Shown here piece after piece: positions 61,048-64,000 of a stretch of 64,000 nt of DNA. The notes under the pieces are model-generated. The model was given only the letters and a program-made list of their open reading frames with translations. It made no database searches and had not been told where the DNA came from. This DNA is from Fragum whitleyi (taxonomy: Eukaryota; Mollusca; Bivalvia; Cardiida; Cardiidae), in NCBI GenBank assembly GCA_948146395.1, contig OX411543.1:66847474-66911473 (forward strand), given 5' to 3'. The position numbers were made by a program, and so were the translations under genes. Each line of letters opens with the position of its first letter. Position 1 is the first letter of the stretch.

Positions 61048-62150
61048 TTAGCTCCACAAGCCAAAAGCCAGCGAGCTATTGCCATGGCGGCGTGTCTGTC
61101 GTGAGTGCGTGCGTCCCTACGTAAGTCCTTCGTGTGCCCTAGCATTTTCATTTAAACATCTTCTCCTCCCAAACCAAGGGACCGTTCATTGGATGACCCT
61201 CTTCTTAAGATGCTACAGAAAAGTAATTGCCCCCCCCCCCCCCCAAAAAAAAAAAAAAAAAAAATGGGCGTGGCCGGGTGGAGCTTATTTTTACTTTAAA
61301 ATCTCAAAAAATCTTCCCCTTCCAAACCATATTTAGCCGGTTTTTGCAGGGCTTTTTCACTAAAAGAATCTTTAAAAAAAACTTTTCCACCTACACCATT
61401 GGGATTTCAATGAAGCCTGGTATAATTTTTCCTTGTGTGACCCTTTAATTGAATTGTTAAAGAGATTTTGGGTATTTTCACCAAAAAATCTTTAAAAAGT
61501 TCTCCTTCCAAACAATTTGACAGATATCAATGAAACTCGCCATGGATGTTTTTTGAGTAGTCCCTTTCTTCAATTGTTAAAGTTTAGATGGTCCCAAACA
61601 TGGGCGTGGTAGGGCCCATAAAATCTATAAAAGCTAAAACAATCATCTCCTTGGAAACTCATGGACCGAAATCAAGAAAATTCTTAATCTCCCCTCTCAT
61701 TGGGACAATTATAATTTAACTTGGCATAAATATTCCTTAGGTGCACTTTTTCTTAAATCGGTCAAGACATTTTGATGGGCCCGTCAATGTGGATGTGACC
61801 CGGTAAGGCCAGTTTTCACTTTAAAATATAATAAAAACACCTTCTCCCAATCAAGTGGACTGATTTCAATAAATCTTAGTATGCATGTTCCGTGAATGAT
61901 TCTCTATTTCAATTGGATTCTGAATGTGATTAGAATGTTCTACTTATTTCAATCACCTTTATGTTTTAATAAGAACGGTAAAGGGTTTTCAGTTGAATGA
62001 TGATTGAGTACTTTGGTGCAATGTGCGCGAGACCCTGTTAATCATTATAAAATAGTTCTTCAGAGAATTCATTCAAAGTAAGCTTTATTGAATGAAAGTA
62101 TAGAGATATTTAAGCCTGTGGAGCGATGCAGGCCCTCTTGGACATCTTGT
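61048..62150 (-). mobile_element. modular hairpin/CTAA element H2
   Basis: On the minus strand it starts ACAAGATGTCCAAGAGGGCC, then GCATCGCTCCACAGGCTT. Modules of about 130-170 bases follow, each with CTCCTCCCAAACC-, ATATGGGCGTGG- and CAATGAAACT-like phrases (as read on plus). It ends GGCTTTTGGCTTGTGGAG, CTAA at 61051-61048. H1 and H3 share both the left end and the modules. About 1.1 kb, no coding capacity. Confidence 0.75.
61230..61264 (+). repeat. C15-A20 homopolymer pair inside H2
   Basis: It sits just before TGGGCGTGG, where other modules read CCCCAAAATATGGGCGTGG, so it looks like slippage growth of the CCCCAAAA motif. Confidence 0.85.
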
Positions 62151-62235
62151 AATTTATCATCTTATGAGTGTCAACTTGTGATGGTCACACTATTATGTAT
62201 TTTTATTTTGTTACGCCATACTGCAGTTTTTAAGT

Positions 62236-62317
62236 GTGCCAGTCCGGGAATCGATCACGTGTTATCGAACTTCAATCGTTTTAAAGTCAGCTGTTCTACC
62301 GACTGAGCTAATGGGGC
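62236..62317 (-). tRNA. tRNA-like sequence with perfect A box (pseudogene or SINE head)
   Basis: The minus strand begins GCCCCATTAGCTCAGTCGGT, a perfect A box (TAGCTCAGTCGG), then a GACTTTAAAAC anticodon-loop-like stretch and a near B box (GATCGATTCCC). The spacing is about ten bases longer than a normal tRNA and the acceptor ends do not pair well, so it is more likely a SINE head or a tRNA pseudogene. Confidence 0.5.
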
Positions 62318-63057
62318 TAAGTATTTATACAATACGTTCAGTTACAACCATTTATTCAGAAGCATAATCCGTCCGTGAAAGCTCAAGGAAATGCAAAACA
62401 TCTTTATGTTATCAATTTGTACAGGATTTTTTTTTGTATTTCAACAAGCGAAAAATACTTTCTTTGAATGCAACTTACAAAAACATATGGCGTGTAGAAC
62501 CGTTGTTAAAATCAATGCTTTGAAACCACATCTCGTATCTGAGTCATTAATTAGACATTTTTATAGCTCCCAGAATACGACTGGTCTCTCGACAAATGTA
62601 TTGGGATTTCTTATGCTAAATATCAAGTCACTTATCCGATACAATTTTAACCCTCTTTCAAACCTTACAAACATGTAAAATGCTAAGATAAAGATTGAAA
62701 TACACACAGATTTGATTAAAATTAAAATTGAATGACTACACTATGACGGTAAAATTTAATTTTTGAAGCACATTAATTTATAAAAATGAATTCGCGAATA
62801 TCACTAAGTTAATTAAAACGATGTTCTGCAACCACGCATTAGATCTAAGTTGAATTTTGTTTCTGTGATATCGGTTATTTCTGGGTACATAAAATAAACT
62901 GATCATGACGTCTTCGATTGATAAAATGACCTATATTATAAAGCAAATTCTACAACCGAGGCAAAAACAATCCCGTGCACCAAACCTTGACTATGTTCGG
63001 AAAGAATAATGATTTAAAGGCAAATCATATATCAATATATCATGCGATCATATACCT
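62318..63057. other. anonymous DNA
   Basis: No gene called; the 95-codon frame at 62391-62678 has no known domain. Confidence 0.4.
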
Positions 63058-63775
63058 ACATACGTCATGAAATCGACAATAATTCGGATTAACGCATTTC
63101 AAAATCCTTCGCTTAACGTCCCAATTATTCATTCCAAACACTCACTTCAATCACACAAAACACTTCAAAATTGTTAAAAAACGCTTCGAAGTGGTCACAG
63201 GATCACCATTTCAATTAAATCGATCAAATTACTACATGTTTCTATTTGATGGTGTTGCTATATCCTTTGTGTCGTCGTCGTTGTCGTCGTCTTTATCGTC
63301 ATCGTCGTTGTTGTTGTCGTCGTGGTCGGGCGAAAATTTGAACATTTTATGATATCTCTGGCTCTACTGAAGGCATTCACTTTTAACGCTGACACACTTG
63401 TTCACCATCAAAAGAGTAACACATTCTTTCAATGGGGATAACTCTAGATGAATTTGGTGCAAATTACGCCCCCTTTTCAACTTAGTTTTTCATCCAACAT
63501 CCAGCAAGTTTAACCATCATCCAGCAATCAAGAGCCGAGCGTAGGCACCCATAAGCGGTGATTTTGTTAAGCTTTTCATTTTCTGCACGAAGACACAAAA
63601 ACAGAAAGTTCGTATATTTTAGTAAAGTGAAGTAAAATTATCGAAATTTCGTCCAAGTGGACGAAATTATCGATTGTGTTTACCTTCCGTACAAATCATC
63701 CAAAACTCGCTCATCGCACTCAATCAACTTCATTCCAAAATCATCAATCCCGTCGTTTTCACCGTGTCTCTTACT
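63058..63775 (-). mobile_element. T1 family copy H, expanded
   Basis: ACGTCATGAAATCGACAATA and ATTCATTCCAAACACTCACT at left, and AACTCGCTCATCGCACTCAA, TTCATTCCAAAATCATCAAT and TTACTGTA at right match copy A in order. At about 720 bp it is larger than other copies, partly through a TCG repeat. Confidence 0.55.
63271..63328 (+). repeat. imperfect TCG/TTG microsatellite
   Basis: GTCGTCGTCGTTGTCGTCGT and GTTGTTGTTGTCGTCGTGG are interrupted triplet repeats inside T1 copy H. Confidence 0.85.
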
Positions 63776-64000
63776 GTATATCCCTGAACCGTTCGACGAA
63801 CTTTTTTTATACCATGGTGTGTACATTAACAAAACCTGTGAAAAGCAATTAGTATCGATCCAGGTCAGACAGCTCTCGTTTCTGATACTATCTAGAAAGG
63901 ATGTATAACATTCTTAGTTTCTAAATACGATCTATGGTTGACTTCTATGACGACTGATATCGTTTTATTTTTGCTTTAAAGGTCCCTTCTGGCATGGCGA

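Overview
The window reads as intergenic or intronic DNA from an animal, most likely a bivalve mollusc. It is visibly AT-rich and has no convincing host protein-coding exon. It is crowded with repeat types that are characteristic of bivalve genomes: tRNA-headed SINEs, non-autonomous elements built from tandem 145-165 bp modules that end in a hairpin followed by CTAA, ACGG-type microsatellites, and Tc1/mariner debris. The bivalve call rests on recognising these motifs, not on any conserved host gene, so it is an inference. Species cannot be told from the sequence.

Layout. 1-11.1 kb is mostly anonymous AT-rich DNA with a 445 bp TIR element (4632-5076), a mariner-type TIR pair about 1.1 kb apart (5120-6241) and a SINE (9569-9848). 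11.1-14.8 kb holds the one substantial coding object, a nearly intact APE-type non-LTR retrotransposon (CR1/L2-like) on the minus strand. It encodes an N-terminal hydrophobic leader, a 2A-type ribosome-skipping motif, a PHD finger, an endonuclease and a reverse transcriptase, and is broken only by a one-base frame change at a run of eight C. 16-20 kb carries three more copies of the 4.6 kb TIR family. 22.4-26.0 kb has a 195 bp MITE with 51 bp TIRs, a 3 x 167 bp tandem repeat and a 1.2 kb module-array element with an exact 165 bp period. 29.5-32.4 kb has a decayed mariner transposase (DD34D with the third acid lost), a tandem array and a 73-base palindrome. 33.3-36.0 kb has a SINE, a TIR-family copy and a module element. 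40.2-44.6 kb has a tRNA-like sequence, a SINE tail with a 33-base A tail, a Tc1-like transposase pseudogene and another module element. 46.2-47.9 kb is a 145 bp-period array. 51.7-57.4 kb has a GGCCTGGTCCC-ended element, module arrays, and a SINE apparently split by about 0.8 kb of degenerate heptamer satellite. 58.6-64 kb has a hAT-like MITE, further module arrays, a tRNA-like sequence and the last TIR-family copy.

How the parts relate. Autonomous machinery is scarce: one LINE and two dead transposase fragments. The SINEs could in principle use LINE reverse transcriptase, and the TA-flanked TIR elements could have used Tc1/mariner transposases, but no donor is proven here. The most notable objects are the 2A-bearing LINE, the shared modular architecture of the hairpin/CTAA elements, and the strand-switching heptamer satellite inside a SINE. 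Most open frames outside the LINE are chance frames in AT-rich or repetitive DNA.
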